DNA of 64,000 nt from Paramacrobiotus metropolitanus (Eukaryota > Tardigrada > Eutardigrada > Parachela > Macrobiotidae), in contig NW_026570362.1 of assembly GCF_019649055.1 (NCBI RefSeq), positions 244,740 through 308,739 of the forward strand, written 5' to 3'. How positions within the stretch are numbered: the stretch's first letter is position 1; every line of letters starts with the position of its first letter. Positions 1-12,469 of this stretch are shown here, piece by piece. The notes under the pieces are model-generated. The model worked only from the letters and a program-made list of their open reading frames with translations, made no database searches and was not told the DNA's origin. The translations under genes were made by a program, and so were the position numbers.

Positions 1-436
1 GAGTTTGTCTGCTCAAAGATTAACGACACTAATCCATGTACTGATGTACGCAGTAATTACCGGTATAAGTTGTTGGCAGTTAGATTTATGATTTACCTTT
101 AATTTTAGTCACTCAGGCACCAACACTGATATTCTATTACCGAAATCGGACAAATGGGCAACTCAACAAAATCTGTCTGCATCACTGCACAGAAAACTAC
201 TTCAGGATACATTTTAGGCGCACACAAATTTGGGCCAAAACAACAAGAATTTAATGTAAGCCTGTAACACAACGATAATGGGTGGGTGTTATACGCAAAT
301 TAAACGCCATAGATCATTCCTTAAGAGTTCTAACAAATTCTTTCGAAAAGCCAGAAAAAAACAACCTCGGTAAATAGAATTCGGCAAATGGAGTGCGACA
401 GGAACAATAAAAACCTTAAAACTATTCGGAGTGTCA
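1..436. other. Left edge, no gene seen
   Basis: This is the 3' flank of the BTB copy 1 gene. It is AT-rich, and the short reading frames on either strand show no family resemblance or splice logic. I see no RNA gene or repeat here. Confidence 0.5.
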
Positions 437-2807
437 CTATTTTCGAGCGGCTTTCCATTCCTCAACATGCCGGCGCGCAATTTTCAGCTGCACAAACTCC
501 ACGTTGTATTCGCGGTCAGCGATGTCGACCGTATGTCGGCCAGCCCGCAATGCGCCGTACGTCGCCTTTTTGTAACCTCCGTCAATGTATGCTTCCACAG
601 CCAGGCCACGCTTCAGAATATCCGCAGCCCGCACAGTCTTCCTACGCCGATGGATACCGCCTCTCTCCTCCTCTCTCTCCAGTTTATTCTCGCGGTACAA
701 ATTCAACTTGTCGTCTCCCGTGACCGCAGCCGGATACCAGTAGCCGTTGTCGTACTGGATGAAGATCTTCTCCGTCATTTTATACACGTATTTTGAGGTG
801 ATACGACACATTACGCGTTTCCGGGGTTCCGTAGAAAACTCTAATGGTCCCTGACCGGTTTTATGTTTGCAGAGCAGTAGTCGCGCAACTTCTTTGTCTT
901 TCAGTAAACCACTCTGCAAACGAAACGCGAACGAGTACAAGAGCACTCAACAACGCGACTAACGGTTTTAATGTGTTTTCAGTGTATAAAATTTATCATT
1001 TTTATAAGGCAAAGCTGAGCAAGCGTATTATAATAAACCGACAATCTTCAACACCGTTATAACCTGTTACGAATTCTTACCTGAACGGGCCCGTTGGCAA
1101 GTTGCGCCTCATTCAGCAAGGCAAAACGCACGAGAAACAGTGCACCACCCAACATCCGGCGGCGATTACTGGGCGAAGGAGGCAGCTTTTTGCGAGCGCA
1201 AGCCGCCGCTGCCCATCTACAACAAAAAATATTTTAAGGCGCCACAGGTCAAACCCAGCAGCTATGAACCTAAATGCCGCTACATGCATCCATCATGAGG
1301 TTTCGCGAGAGCTGCCCGCAGTAGTGTTACCCACTTTTCAACAGCCACGTAGACAACGTTCTCTCCCGCCGACAACGTGCTGCGCTGCAGAATCCTCTCC
1401 AGCGTCTTTCGCTCCAACTTGGTGAAGTAACTGGACTGGAAGACAGCCTCGATGGATTCATCTATCACGTCCAAGCATGCCTCCACCACCCGATCGCAAT
1501 TTGGTGACCAACGTAGTGCCTGTAAAGTCCCGCATCATCACATAATTATATACGTCTATGGAAACGGAACAGGCGCGCCCTTGGCTAGTATTCCATCTTC
1601 CGAAGGGAGACAACGGGGAAATGGTGTGCCAGGAGCCGGCGCAAGAAAATGGACCCGGAGGGGGGATGTGGGGGAAGGAGAAAATTTCATGAAATTTAGT
1701 TTTTAGTTTACTGAAAATTGGAGAGAATTGGCTGGTACTGATTTTGCTGTTATGCCTATACAGACTACACTGTTGTACATTAGTGAAGTTGTAAAACGCA
1801 TTTTTGCCCTTTGACTTTTTCCTTGCGCTGCTGGTGATATCCTGAATGCATCCCAGCTTGTCAATATGCCTTCCAACACTCTTGAATGCATCCTGGGCAA
1901 TACACTCCAGATTTTATTTTCGTCCCTGATATCTGCTTCACGCAGTTACTGCTCTTTCGCATAATCTCATACATCGTCTTTCACATCTTTTAACTATGCA
2001 GTTTGTGCATTACAGTATAGTTTTATGCGGCTGTCGAAGAGCTGCGAGGTCATGCGCCTCCCCCACCCACACTCTAAACGTGTCTGATATTATAGAATTA
2101 GCAGATCACTAACACGTATTACGTATATAATATTTCACAGAAGCACATACTCGTATAAGCTAAACTAATTATCTGGGTACGAATACACAAACATTTTCCA
2201 AATACAGCAAGCAGTTGCGCGTTCCCACGTCGTCCAGAATAAAGTCGCTGCAGAGCTCCGCCAGCCACGGCAGGTCGTATTTGTCAGCAATGAACAACGT
2301 CTGCACAGCATTTTCCAGCTGGAGATCTTCCACAGAACCGGTGTAAATGTAGCTACGGCAGGGAAAAATGAAACAAATTCAGCCTGAACGTGGCGAGGAA
2401 TCTGTGGACTGTACCGCTTACCTCAGCATGTTATGGAAAGCGTCGGGCGGGATGTCTGGGATGTCGATGGCAGTACCAGCACGCTTGACCACGCTCCCGT
2501 TTAACATGTTATGGAACACATCGCTGCTCAGACTTAAAGCCAACCTAGCCGAAAACCAGTGGCGTTACGCCATTCCTGACTATGCCATCAGAATCCTGGC
2601 TAACTGACAGCGGAGGAGAGATGCTACAATCTGCCCTAGAACTTACTTATGTGCGTAGATAATTTCCACTTCGCCACACAGGCGTCCAACTGCGAATTTC
2701 ACATCGCACAAGTCATTTTTCTCTAAGGCATTCTTCCAACGATTTACGACCTGGGAGACCTTGCCTCGACGTTTAGAACTCTCAAAGGATGTGGATTTCT
2801 GCGCCAT
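437..2807 (-). CDS. BTB-BACK protein, copy 1, six exons, intact
   Basis: Exons on the minus strand: 2807-2647, 2544-2422, 2352-2193, 1519-1335, 1216-1081 and 913-437, all bounded by GT and AG. They sum to 1242 nt, giving 413 aa and a stop. Exons 1-3 encode a BTB/POZ fold: LCDVKFAVG in strand 1, then SSDVFHNML, IDIPDIPPDAF and ADKYDLPWLAELC. Exon 4 is BACK-like (VVEACLDVIDES, RKTLERILQRSTLSAGENVV). Exon 5 carries the family mark NRRRMLG. Exon 6 is lineage-specific, with NGYWYPA and an ADILKRG...YIDGGYKKATYG...RAGRHTV block that I infer to be Tudor/Agenet-like. BTB-BACK proteins usually act as homodimers or as Cullin-3 substrate adaptors; that role is inferred. The start at 2807 (MAQKS) follows the BTB alignment. 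There are no frame breaks. The PHR domain of BTBD1/2/3/6 is not evident. Confidence 0.85.
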
Positions 2808-3070
2808 AGTGGCAGCGTCACAGCGTGCGTAGGTGCCCTGGGGAATCAGTACGATTAAACTTACAACTTCGGATAAGTCAAACTCTGGAGAGGAATAGCA
2901 TAAGAACGATGTATTCGAGCTCAGCAGCCTTATCGCCGCTGCCGATTTCTGCAAAAAATAAGAATTTATCCCTTTCTCCCGAAGTAAAAACGATGGAACA
3001 TAAAATTTATAAATACAAAGAACTAAGTTACTGACAAACAAAACGAAGAGCTCTCACAAATTACTAGTAC
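2808..3070. other. 5' flank of BTB copy 1
   Basis: Short spacer between the copy 1 start codon and the inverted-repeat element. It presumably holds the promoter or 5' UTR. No convincing core promoter motif stands out. Confidence 0.3.
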
Positions 3071-3494
3071 TAATATCGGTATCATCCCATTTCGCCAACC
3101 GGACATTTCGCCAACCGGACATGTCGCCAACGGGACATTTCGACAACCGTAGTTTTTGGTACTTTCTTTGGTTTTCTTAGGTTCTTAGGTTTCTTAGATT
3201 TTTTTACTTTTCTTAGTCCTCTTAAGGTTTCTTAGGTTTTCTTAGGTTTTCTTAGGTTTCTTAGGTTTTCTTAGGTTTCTTAGGTTTCTTAATTTTTTTT
3301 AGGTTCTTAGATTTTCAGGTTTCTTTGGTTCTGTTTATAGGTTTTTATTTGCTCCTTTTTAAACTTTTCGAACCGTTGGTGTCACTTGGGGATAATTTGG
3401 ATTCGAACTGCCGTGTTATGTGTTATCAAATTGAACTGCTGCTGTCTGGTTGGCGAAATGTCCCGTTGGCGAAATGGGTGGTAGCCCTAATATC
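3071..3494. mobile_element. Foldback-like inverted-repeat element FB1
   Basis: The 7-bp direct repeat TAATATC at 3071-3077 and 3488-3494 flanks the element as a likely target-site duplication. The left arm has about four tandem 16-bp units of the type CATTTCGCCAACCGGA. The right arm has two units in inverted orientation, ending CGAAATGGGTGG. The ends align as GGTATCATCCCATTTCG against GGGCTACCACCCATTTCG. The middle (about 3160-3340) is a degenerate run of TTAGGTTTTC/CTTAGGTTTC words. There is no transposase frame. It is a non-autonomous element; its superfamily is unknown to me. Confidence 0.7.
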
Positions 3495-3789
3495 ACAATG
3501 CAGAAAAGACTATTGCCACGGGCGGCGGCGGGTGCGATCAGAATTGAACGCGGCAGAACCGAAGACATGTAGCTTTTCCCCGGGGGTGGTTCATAACTTC
3601 GTTGTAGCGCACAACGTCACAAAGCTCTGTACAGAGAGACATTAAAATGGAACCAACTTTATCAGCTGCAAAAAGATTTGCAAAAATAGCTCATGACGCG
3701 GCAACAAAATCACATGTGCAAGGCATCGGGGCTGAGTCAAACACATAATTCCCTAATATTAATGACATTAGCAGCATACCGGCTGTTTA

Positions 3790-4490
3790 CAGGAGCAGAA
3801 AGGAAATGGCCGCCATCATGCCTACCACCATACCGGCGTTGAACATGCCTACGAAAATATTATACGATCGCCAATCCCGCGGCGCAGAGCACTTAGTACA
3901 TCTTCCACCAGCCGGAGCCAATTTCGTGAACTCCAGCTTATCCCAAAAGGCATATTCTTTGCCGTTACGGTGGCAATTATAGGAGTGGGTGCCATTGTCT
4001 CATACTCCACACCATAGGGAGCCAAGCGCGTCCAGAACAGTCCGGCAAAAACGGACTCGAAGAGGAAAACGGATGCAGTCAGCACGTAGAAAGCCAGAAT
4101 GAGGTTGTGCACGGATAACAGGCATGCCTTCAGCACGGCATCCTCCAACGGGTTGTTACATTGGTGGTCAAAGCGGTATCGGTGTAGCTGCTGCATTCCA
4201 CCATGGCGTCGATGTCCTGTGTCAAGTTTCCGAGATACTCCGCCATCGTCCGCTCGTAATAGTTGCTCTTAAGCGATACAACGGTGTCATTGCTGTGAGC
4301 GTGTGAGGAGGTATGGTGCTGATGTACAACACTGCTGCAACTCTTCCAAAAATCCCCCGAATGTGACCATGTTTTCTTGAGCCTTTTTGATTATTGGTTG
4401 TAGATTTTGAGTCATATCCCTTATCCCTTGCAGATTGTCCATGATCGCTTGTGTTTTTTGGACGTAATTAGGTAATTAGGATCTACCTTT
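3790..4490 (-). pseudogene. Membrane protein, tandem copy A, decayed
   Basis: Clearly paralogous to the gene at 6380-7196. It shares LILAFYVLTASVFLFESVFAGLFW (a membrane segment, about 4015-4110), the RLAPYGVEYE tail and a segment matching EPNYFQEIQA near 4480. The frame breaks soon after the shared APYG motif: residues matching the cysteine pair CHCYGGKRG read out of frame. The first exon, with the N-terminal membrane helix, is missing or unrecognisable. Similarity continues into the 3' flank (3640-3790 against 6190-6400), so the duplicated block included flanking DNA. I do not know a function for the family. Confidence 0.65.
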
Positions 4491-6179
4491 TGCCTTGTGC
4501 AACCTTCCATCGTTTTATCTTGTGAAACAAGTAAATCCACCTATTGCTTCTTTTGAAAGAGTGCACAATATATCGGTTTTTACGACAATTTATCGCAGTA
4601 GCTCCAGGTCATCAGTTGAAGCGTTCACTCAGTGATTCCGTTTCCCGTTGTGCTTCCGCTAATTTGGCACAACTTTGTACTAAAGCGACAAAAACGGTCC
4701 AGAAACGCTATTGTGAAGTATTGTATAAGTAATACTTTAATAGTTAATTAATACTACATAATTAATGATGTGAACAGCAACTGCGCAGCAGGTAGAATGA
4801 CAGGAATATAACAGGAAGACTTATGAAGTAAAACAGTACTAGTTGCTAAGACAGAAACGAACACGACAGCTATAGACTTTAATACGACTCCAATGTCGTT
4901 AAGTACTTAATGATTACCTGCAGTTTGTTAGATATACATTTGTATGTTCCGTCACTTCCACGAAAGTTGTTGCTGCTGTTTGAGACAAATGATAGACATG
5001 ACTTAACGTGCATTTATCACCGACAGGTACAAGGCAGCTTCCTAACGTACTGTACTATTTCTTATTTCCTTTCCTAAATTATTAGAATGCGCGCGGCGAA
5101 AATTGCAGTCGATAAATCAACTTTTTTCGCGTGATAAACAGGAAGCAGACGGGGATATCTGATACTGTCGCATTTCAAAGGCATAGCAGACCACAACCAT
5201 CTAGAAGGGAATGAAATAATTATAAAGTTGCAGAGACTAAAGCGGAAGAAATATTGTATGTACTGTTATTCGTATTCGAATAGTACCGGTGCGCTATTTC
5301 CAAATTCAAATAATAGTGTATTTATTATTATCTTTCTTTTTCACAGTATTCTTATGTCTTTAACATAATTTTGACAAAATACTGCAGAGGCAGCATAAAA
5401 TTACTGTACTCTGTACATGTGTCTGTTGAAGCCGTTTGAAGCAATACATTCCCCGGGCTTCTCTTTTATCAGAAATCAGTTACATTGTTTCAGTTTGTGA
5501 CTTGGTTTCAGTTATTTTTTGTCACGCAAGAACAACCTAATCGTCCAGCAAATTCAGCCTGCAATCCGTTGTGTCCTTCATTCTGATAAACGCAATCACA
5601 TCTGTTTTGGTGACCTTTATATCATTTGTCGATATTGCCATCGCATCGTCTTTGATCTTGGATACGCTGAGTTCCACAATTTGTAGGAAAGGTTTTAACG
5701 GTAATTGGTAAAAACGATTTTCAGAAATTTTTAACGGTAACTTGACTTTAAACGGCCACTATAAGCTGTAAGTAGCGTAGAAGTACTTACTATTTAATGC
5801 CAGTTCTGTTATTGCAAGTGGCTTCTCTATTACGGAGATGACCATAGGTATAGGGCATAGGCCCGCCATCATACTAGGTAAATTACTCGCAACAACAAAC
5901 TGATGGCAATGATTTTAATCGTCCCAAAAGTCCAAAAGATGAGAACAGCGCGCATTTTTCGGCAGCGTCGCAGCGCTGCTTTTGCATGCCAGCATGTACA
6001 GATACAGACTTGGCAATAAAGACAGCAAGTTGTATCAGCGTATTCAAAAGTGCAGGCAAAATACATGTAGTTTACTGTTACGTATTAAACTGCCACAATT
6101 TATAATAAGCAATACGAACGTAGTTACCGCGAATCATTAGTAATACTAGTAGTAATTAGTACACTGTACAACGTCAACA
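4491..6179. other. Intergenic, no gene recognised
   Basis: AT-rich sequence between the two membrane-protein copies. Reading frames are short (65 codons or fewer) and resemble nothing I know. I see no clear repeats or RNA genes. Confidence 0.4.
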
Positions 6180-6379
6180 TTCTGTACAGAGAGATGTACA
6201 CAGAATGAACAGAGAATTAACAGTAGCTGCAACAGAATTTGCAAAAATAGTTCACTGGCGAGGCAAAAAAAGCAAAGTGGGAAGCTACAACAAAGGCATC
6301 GGACTCAAGATTTAAACACATTTGGAGTTCCCTAATAATAAAGCATTAACCGCTCTAATATCAGCACAATACCGGCTAT

Positions 6380-7196
6380 TTACATGACCAAAGAGTAAAT
6401 GGCCAACATCATGCCCCCCGCCATAAGGGCATTGAATACGTTCAAGAAAATAATGTACGAACGCCAACCCCGCGAGGAGCATTCGATGCAAATTCCACCA
6501 GCTGGAGCCAATCTCGTGAATTCTAGATCATCCCAAAAGCCACGTTTTCCGCCGTAACAGTGGCAGTTAGGAGTATCTGCGATGTTTTCATACTCCGCAC
6601 CATATGGGGCCAAACGCCTCCAGAACAGTCCGGCAAAGACCGACTCGAAGAGGAAAATAGATGCAGTCAGTCCGTAAAAAGCCAGAACCACGCTGTGCAT
6701 GGACTCCGGACAGGCCTTCAGTATCGCGTCCGCCAGCGTGTCATTATATTTACTGGTCAGCGCTTTAGCGGGGTTGCTGATGTCTTCCATTATGGCGTCG
6801 ATTTCATGCGTCCAGTTTCCGAGATACTGCGCCACCGCCCGCTCGTAATACTTGCTTTTAAGCAGTGCAGCGGTGTCATTGTGGTTAACACCCATGGCGC
6901 CCATGCGCTGCGGCATCTTTTCCAAAACCTCTCGCTGGATTGTTGTCCTTGATTTGTTTTTTAAACTTATCCATTATTGCTTGCTCTTTGTCGTCGAGCG
7001 CTTGTATTTCTTGGAAGTAATTAGGCTCACGTGGACTAATCAGGGCATAATCGAACGTGCGTAACAGCAGCACCAAGGAGAGCGTAGCCAGCAAGCCGAA
7101 CATACCGCGCATGAGCCACATATGCTTGGAGGTCATGTGCTTGGTGCATTGGCGCGCGAAGAATCCGCCTTGTTCGGAGTGGAAACTGACCGTCAT
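6380..7196 (-). CDS. Predicted three-helix membrane protein, copy B (one frame break)
   Basis: Translation from 7196 gives a basic N-terminus, a hydrophobic helix (MFGLLATLSLVLLL), then a charged stretch (QEIQALDDKEQAIMDKFKKQ) that may form a helix or coiled coil. Near 6930 the frame shifts by one base into a second frame that continues to a stop at 6380. That part holds two more hydrophobic helices (SVVLAFYGLTASIFLFESVF and a C-terminal one around AGGMMLAIYSLV), with a loop rich in Cys (CHCYGG, GGICIECSS). A four-cysteine loop between helices recalls tetraspan-type proteins, but the order does not fit tetraspanins well and I do not assign a family. The frame break is either a consensus error or early decay; there is no credible intron at that point. 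Confidence 0.5.
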
Positions 7197-7855
7197 AACG
7201 AACAGAAAAGAGGCGAGAGACGGGTTTACAGGTGTGCGTGGATAGATTAATTCAGGTGGGCCATTTCCTAAAATTTCAAATTATCCGTAGACAAATTATT
7301 ACGGTGCAATGTACAGAGGGAATGCCAAAAATGGATTGATAAATAATAACTAAAAATGATAAATAAAAAATTAGCGCTACGAATTAGTCTGAATCAATGA
7401 CATGATTCACATCTACTACGAGACAGTTGCTGTATGTATCACTTGTGTAATAGAGGCAATAACCCCTGCGGTTTTCTTCTTCAGTGTTAATGTTCACTGG
7501 GATATGTTAAAGGTCACAGCAATAAATGTAGCGAAAAAAGTATAAAAGCGAGCGAGGTTGCGTTACTAACGTACCGTATAAGTTGCATAAAATGTTTGCA
7601 GTGTAAAAATTAATGTAAGTCAGTTGTCAACTGACTCCCAAATCACGGTTAAAGAACGTACCAGTTGGCATAAAATATACGTTTACAACAACATCGTAAA
7701 ATTTAAAGAAACACGATGTAGCGTGTCTGAAATAAATATTCGTAGACGCCTATAAGTCAGGTTTGATAATTATAGAGTTTGGTAAGGTTAGCGCTGATTT
7801 AATTTTTCCATGCAGGAGCGGAATGTCTCAACTTGTGCACAATAAAATTATTTTC
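7197..7855. other. Intergenic, no gene recognised
   Basis: AT-rich spacer upstream of the copy B start. It presumably holds that gene's promoter. I see nothing else I can name. Confidence 0.35.
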
Positions 7856-8240
7856 CTACTTACGGCTAGCGACAATGGTGATCACGGAATTTATAAAAGC
7901 AGCAACCATAACTATAATCCCCAAGACCATCATGCCTTTCGATCCCAGGAAATTGACCGCGGTGAACTGCGCTTTTGAGTCGAACATTGTTAAGTCGGAA
8001 AAACAGGCAAAATGCGCGGAAACGAACACTGAAGTGTAAATATGGTGGGGACAGGCGATATCAAAAGGTTTTGCGAGAAAATGATCAGAGCAGCAAAGGA
8101 TCCATCGGAAGCTGGCGCTGCATATATAGCACAGATCTTATTCTGCCTGGTAGAAGCAAAACAAGCAATCATGGCCTGGGCGGCAAAATTTCTCCAGCGT
8201 ACCAGGCCGCTGAGTTATCAGAAAGCGCTGCCATCGATTT
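7856..8240 (-). other. Possible small membrane-protein exons
   Basis: A 43-codon frame from 7987 to 7856 encodes a short polar start (MFDSKAQF) and one strong hydrophobic helix (GMMVLGIIVMVAAFINSVI), ending in a basic tail and stop. Upstream on the same strand (8172-7990) another frame is also hydrophobic (AALIIFSQNLLISPVPTIF). Together they could be the end of a small multi-span membrane protein, perhaps related to the neighbouring pair, but I could not define a splice junction. A 75-codon frame on the plus strand (8042-8269) overlaps and competes. Confidence 0.25.
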
Positions 8241-8269
8241 TTTTTTACTGCATTCCTGACCATGAGTGA

Positions 8270-10579
8270 CTCACTGGCAACTGGAAACTGGAAACTTGCC
8301 GGAATCGTACCCTGTGCCTGGACTGATTTGAATAGCAGGCGGAATATACAGCCAGTATAACCTTGGATCAACCTTGAGGTGGATAAACGATTAGAGCAGT
8401 GCCTAGTCTAAAGCACGCCGGCAAGAACAGCTGTGTAAATCAATGAAAAACCGTGCGCTTACTTTGCATAGCAGTAATTGCTGGAATATTGCATTGAAAG
8501 TGAATGCTTAATTGTACTGGACTTTTACATTCGTATTCTGTACGTACGCACTGTTGCGGTACGCTACTTATTATACATCGAAGTGCTGGATTAGTTTTCA
8601 TTTTCGCATCACAAAAGTTTCATTTCCAAGCGTGGTTTTCTTTGTCGTGACTGTTGTAAGCCCGTTTAATTTTTAGCTCCTTGCGTTTTTTTTTTGTTTT
8701 TTTTTAAACTATAGAGAATAAATAATTAACGGTCAAGGTATTCAGTTCACTCGTACATACTTAAAACAAAAACGAAAAATATTTATTACAGCTATTATTA
8801 ATTTGTCTTAGTTGTCTCCACAATTAGCGGCAAGACTTTTATCTGTTGGAAACCTCGTTCAGATGGATTTATTATTGTAAAGCAAATTAAGATTTTTGTT
8901 TGAGTACGTAGCAGCTCAAATCCCAATGCGATCAGCTTCATTTTCGCTAAATCATTGCTAGCCAAATGCCAGCAAAAGCGCACAATTTTAATTAATGTTC
9001 CACAACGGTCCGCAAATAATCTGGGGAACAAGCTTCAGCATTCTGTACCGGCTTTGAATTTGTACTCGTAACTATGCTCCAGTAGATATACGCAAATTAT
9101 GGATAAAGATACTTTTAAAAGGAAAAATATTATGCGATAAAACAAGTGCTAATCCCCATTCTCCAAAACATATGAAAATCTTTATTGGCAATGGCCACCA
9201 AATAACAATAACTGCAAGCACTGGGACACTAAACTGATGGTTAAATGCAAACATTAAAAAAACAACCAAAATTCTTATCCTCTCTCGGGTCAAAAGGCAA
9301 TGTGCTCAAAATAGCCGTGGCATTTCCTTTAACGACAGCTAAACTAAAACGCTGCTTGAGGAAACATAGTACGTTTCCTAATTTGCCTAATAATTTGTAG
9401 TAAGGTTCGAAAAATAAAGTTAGCTTCCCGGTCCAGTTGTAAAGCAACGTACGCAATATTATAAGCAACACAAGCATTGCATATTCATGGTATTGGATAC
9501 ATCATACATGTGGCGTATGAAACAAGTAAATCCGCTATTCGTTTAATTCAAATAATGCACAATACAATACAATAACTTTTACATTGTATTATACAAGGTA
9601 TGGCTGGCGGCTGCTCGGCTGGCTACGAGCTGAAAGGTTTCCGTTGAATGTTTTTAATACGTGCGCACCGGGAAGGGCCGTCCCTTCAATCCCATGTTGA
9701 ATAACTGTGGCGTATACAGTCGGCAGATTACCGGTATACCAGCTAAATAAAGCACAATTTAACTTCAGATTTGTTGTTCGGAAAGGTCACTTGCCGGTTT
9801 TGGTGCTGTGGGTCACCGCATGGCGATCTATCAGGCGATTATATACGTGTCTATGGCTCATTATACTTACATACTTCAAGTACTTCAGTAGTTAAAAACT
9901 GCGTACGAACAATGTACGACGATCACCATGCAGTCGCGCCAAATGCACGAAGAGGAACAAAAGTTTTAATAAGTCTGCCTTCTACTAGTAGTAGTATGCA
10001 TTATAAACAGTGTTGTGCACTTCAGCTATTTCGCATATCTATTACGCATCAACAAAAAATAAAGCGCCTGCTCATCACAACAGCTGAACAGCACAAACTA
10101 AACATTTCAACATCACAACATATGGCGGCTGCTGACGCATGTAGAATGGATGCTTGCTTTTTTCGGCAATCGTCATCCCAGCTCAGCGCCAGTACCATTG
10201 TCTTAAACCGGCGTAACCATGGCCGGTTTGAGAGGATGGCACTGGCCATGGACCATGCCACCATGTGGTCTTTCGCGAGTCGATGGAACAGCTCCAACGT
10301 CCGTGCTGGTCCGGCAAGGTGTAATGTGTCCAGTTCCGCCGCCAGCGCTCTTGGATACAGCAACTGCACGGTTCCCGTGCTTGATATTGTACGTGTAGTC
10401 GTGTTAATTGTCTGAACGTGTAGGTGGGTGTGTGGGTACGGTTGGGTCGTTTCATTGGTGGACATTGTTGCGACAACCTGACACATAATTAGCAGGGAAA
10501 GGGCGGTGTATGTACTCACGTTCCGTTCCGGACAGTGGACAACGTTGGAATTGGAAAACAAGGGCAAATAACCACAAAA
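8270..10579. other. Intergenic, no recognised gene
   Basis: Mostly AT-rich. Two long frames overlap on opposite strands around 9771-10567 (up to 214 and 172 codons), but neither resembles a known protein and there is no splice support, so I leave them uncalled. They sit next to a retroelement remnant and may be part of its decayed body. Confidence 0.3.
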
Positions 10580-10842
10580 TCAGCCTGATGATAATCCGCA
10601 ATGTGCCCAAACAGATCCGCTGGCGCAGACACTCCGTCGCCCGTACCTCGCCTGTTTCCTGTTGTATCATCTTCCCGACTTCGGTGACCAAACGAGAGGC
10701 GTCCGGTCCGATCGAGTGTTTCGACGCCTACTGCACGGAACAAGTAATCTCGGGTGAGTTCCCGATACTTCGTCACTTTATTCTGCTCTGCGCGCGCCGC
10801 GGCTGCTCCCGCTTGCTTCGATGTTGCCGCGATGTGCGACAA
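10580..10842 (-). pseudogene. Remnant of a retroelement ORF C-terminus
   Basis: Two minus-strand frames joined by one frameshift near 10690 give a recognisable block: SKQAGAAAARAEQNKVTKY, then YLFRAVGVETLD, then EVGKMIQQETGEVRATECLR. As I recall, this pattern (AEQ.K..KY..L...Y.F.PVAVETLG..., then GRR...TGEPR...FL.QR) sits at the C-terminus of reverse-transcriptase polyproteins in many animal genomes. No reverse transcriptase core is visible upstream. It is a dead fragment, and the assignment comes from memory of the pattern rather than a search. Confidence 0.5.
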
Positions 10843-12465
10843 GGCTACCGTGCAGGCTACCGTAAGTACAGTACTTTTGTATCTATCTACATGGTCTGCT
10901 TATAATAGGCATACAATGAAATGGTACGAGTACTCGTATGGTACGTGCAGACAACTGCTTACAATCATCAATTACGTAAATAAAACCCATAAGAATAAAA
11001 AATGACAATAAAAGCTTAAAACAATAAATAAAAGCTTAAAACTAAAAAATCTGGATATACATGTAGAAAGCTCAGAAATGCCAAATAATACCGAAGTGTG
11101 GCAATGTACCGCACTACGCCGATCTGACCGCGGTGTCAGATCACAGATCTGTTTGGAAGTTTCACGTTAGAGAGATCGCCAGATCGTAGAGAGTCAGACC
11201 GCACGTATTATTAATCTGGTTATTCGTCGCCGGCGCGCCATGTTCTATGCACGTACACTGGATGTTTACATGTTCTTACCTCTTACCGTCGTAGTTGTAG
11301 CGGCTGCCAAGTAAAAGTTATGTAGTGTGACAATTCGGATCAAAAGTTATCCGCCTAAATGGAGAACGTCACCGAAAATAAGCCATGCTTATACATTGCT
11401 AGTTAAAAGGAAATAAAGGTGAATTGTTTAGTACAGCAACATCGCATGCACAGGACAATTCAGTCAGCTCCAAGTTGCTCATTGATTTGCAATGTCCAGA
11501 GCGAGTGTTACCATGTCAAACCAAAACTAAATAAATTTTTTTCAAGGTCTCCAGGATTCGTGGATCCCAGATCACGGTAGGTTCAGCGCTCACGTTGTGG
11601 ACACGGATTGGCCGGTTTATTCCTGCGAAAAAAAAACATAAAAAAACTAATACCAGGACTTCCTGGACCTCTACGTCCAGACTCCACAAATAACCGGAAG
11701 TTCGTACAGTAACTGTATTTTTAAAGTTTGTTAATAACAGCGCCGGTTGCTAGCTGTGCACTGCAGCCGTAAAAGCAACGAACTGCGCATCCCCATCGCT
11801 CTGACATCGCTACGGTCCTGCGAGCGGCCAACAGAACACGATAGGCTCCATCGCCCGGGCACGCTGATAGAAATCAGCTTAAATAAAGAACGCAACTTTG
11901 CCCAACCTCGCCTGGATCGCCCGGGCACCATGAATCCTCGATAGATGTCAACTCAAATCAAAAACTGCGACTTTGCTTACCTGAACTTCCGGTGTAGTCT
12001 CCGCTTCTCCGGGATGTATCCTCTTGGGACTTCGTGACTATGCTGGAAATATGAATCAAAAAGGAAATATGAATCATAGCGAAATTCACAACACAACTTT
12101 TCAAAGCAAAAATTATTTAGCAAAAGAACATTTTTAGTGGTAGGGTCTTGCACAAAGCATGTTTAACTGCGAAAATAAGTTATTTCGCAGTTGAAACGCG
12201 CAGTCGTTTTGACTCGTACGCTATAGCTTAAATTTAAAAAAAATTTAGTCTCCTTAGCGTAGCACGCGGCCAAAGGTGGTCAAGCGGAAGTTGCTTAACT
12301 GTATGCACGTACTATGTTTACATCTGAAGTCAAAATTTTGCATTTGGTCTTACGAAAGGTTTACCATATCGGCAAACTGGTTCACGCCCAAAGTAAACGG
12401 GTACTTTCCCAGTTCGGCCTCAGCATTGTGACTTATAACTTCCCGACGAGTCATTTCCCAGATTG
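10843..12465. other. Intergenic, no gene recognised
   Basis: Moderately AT-rich sequence left of the LTR element. A 65-codon frame at 11731-11944 exists on both strands and is not convincing. No RNA gene seen. Confidence 0.35.
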
Positions 12466-12469
12466 CGCG

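Noticed and set aside
388-796. Plus-strand frames of 111 and 121 codons
   Set aside because: They lie antisense to the well-supported exon 6 of BTB copy 1.
8042-8269. 75-codon plus-strand frame
   Set aside because: Reasonable composition but no homology, no splice support and a competing hydrophobic frame on the other strand.
9771-10567. Long overlapping frames on opposite strands
   Set aside because: No family resemblance. They probably reflect high GC with few stops, or retroelement debris.
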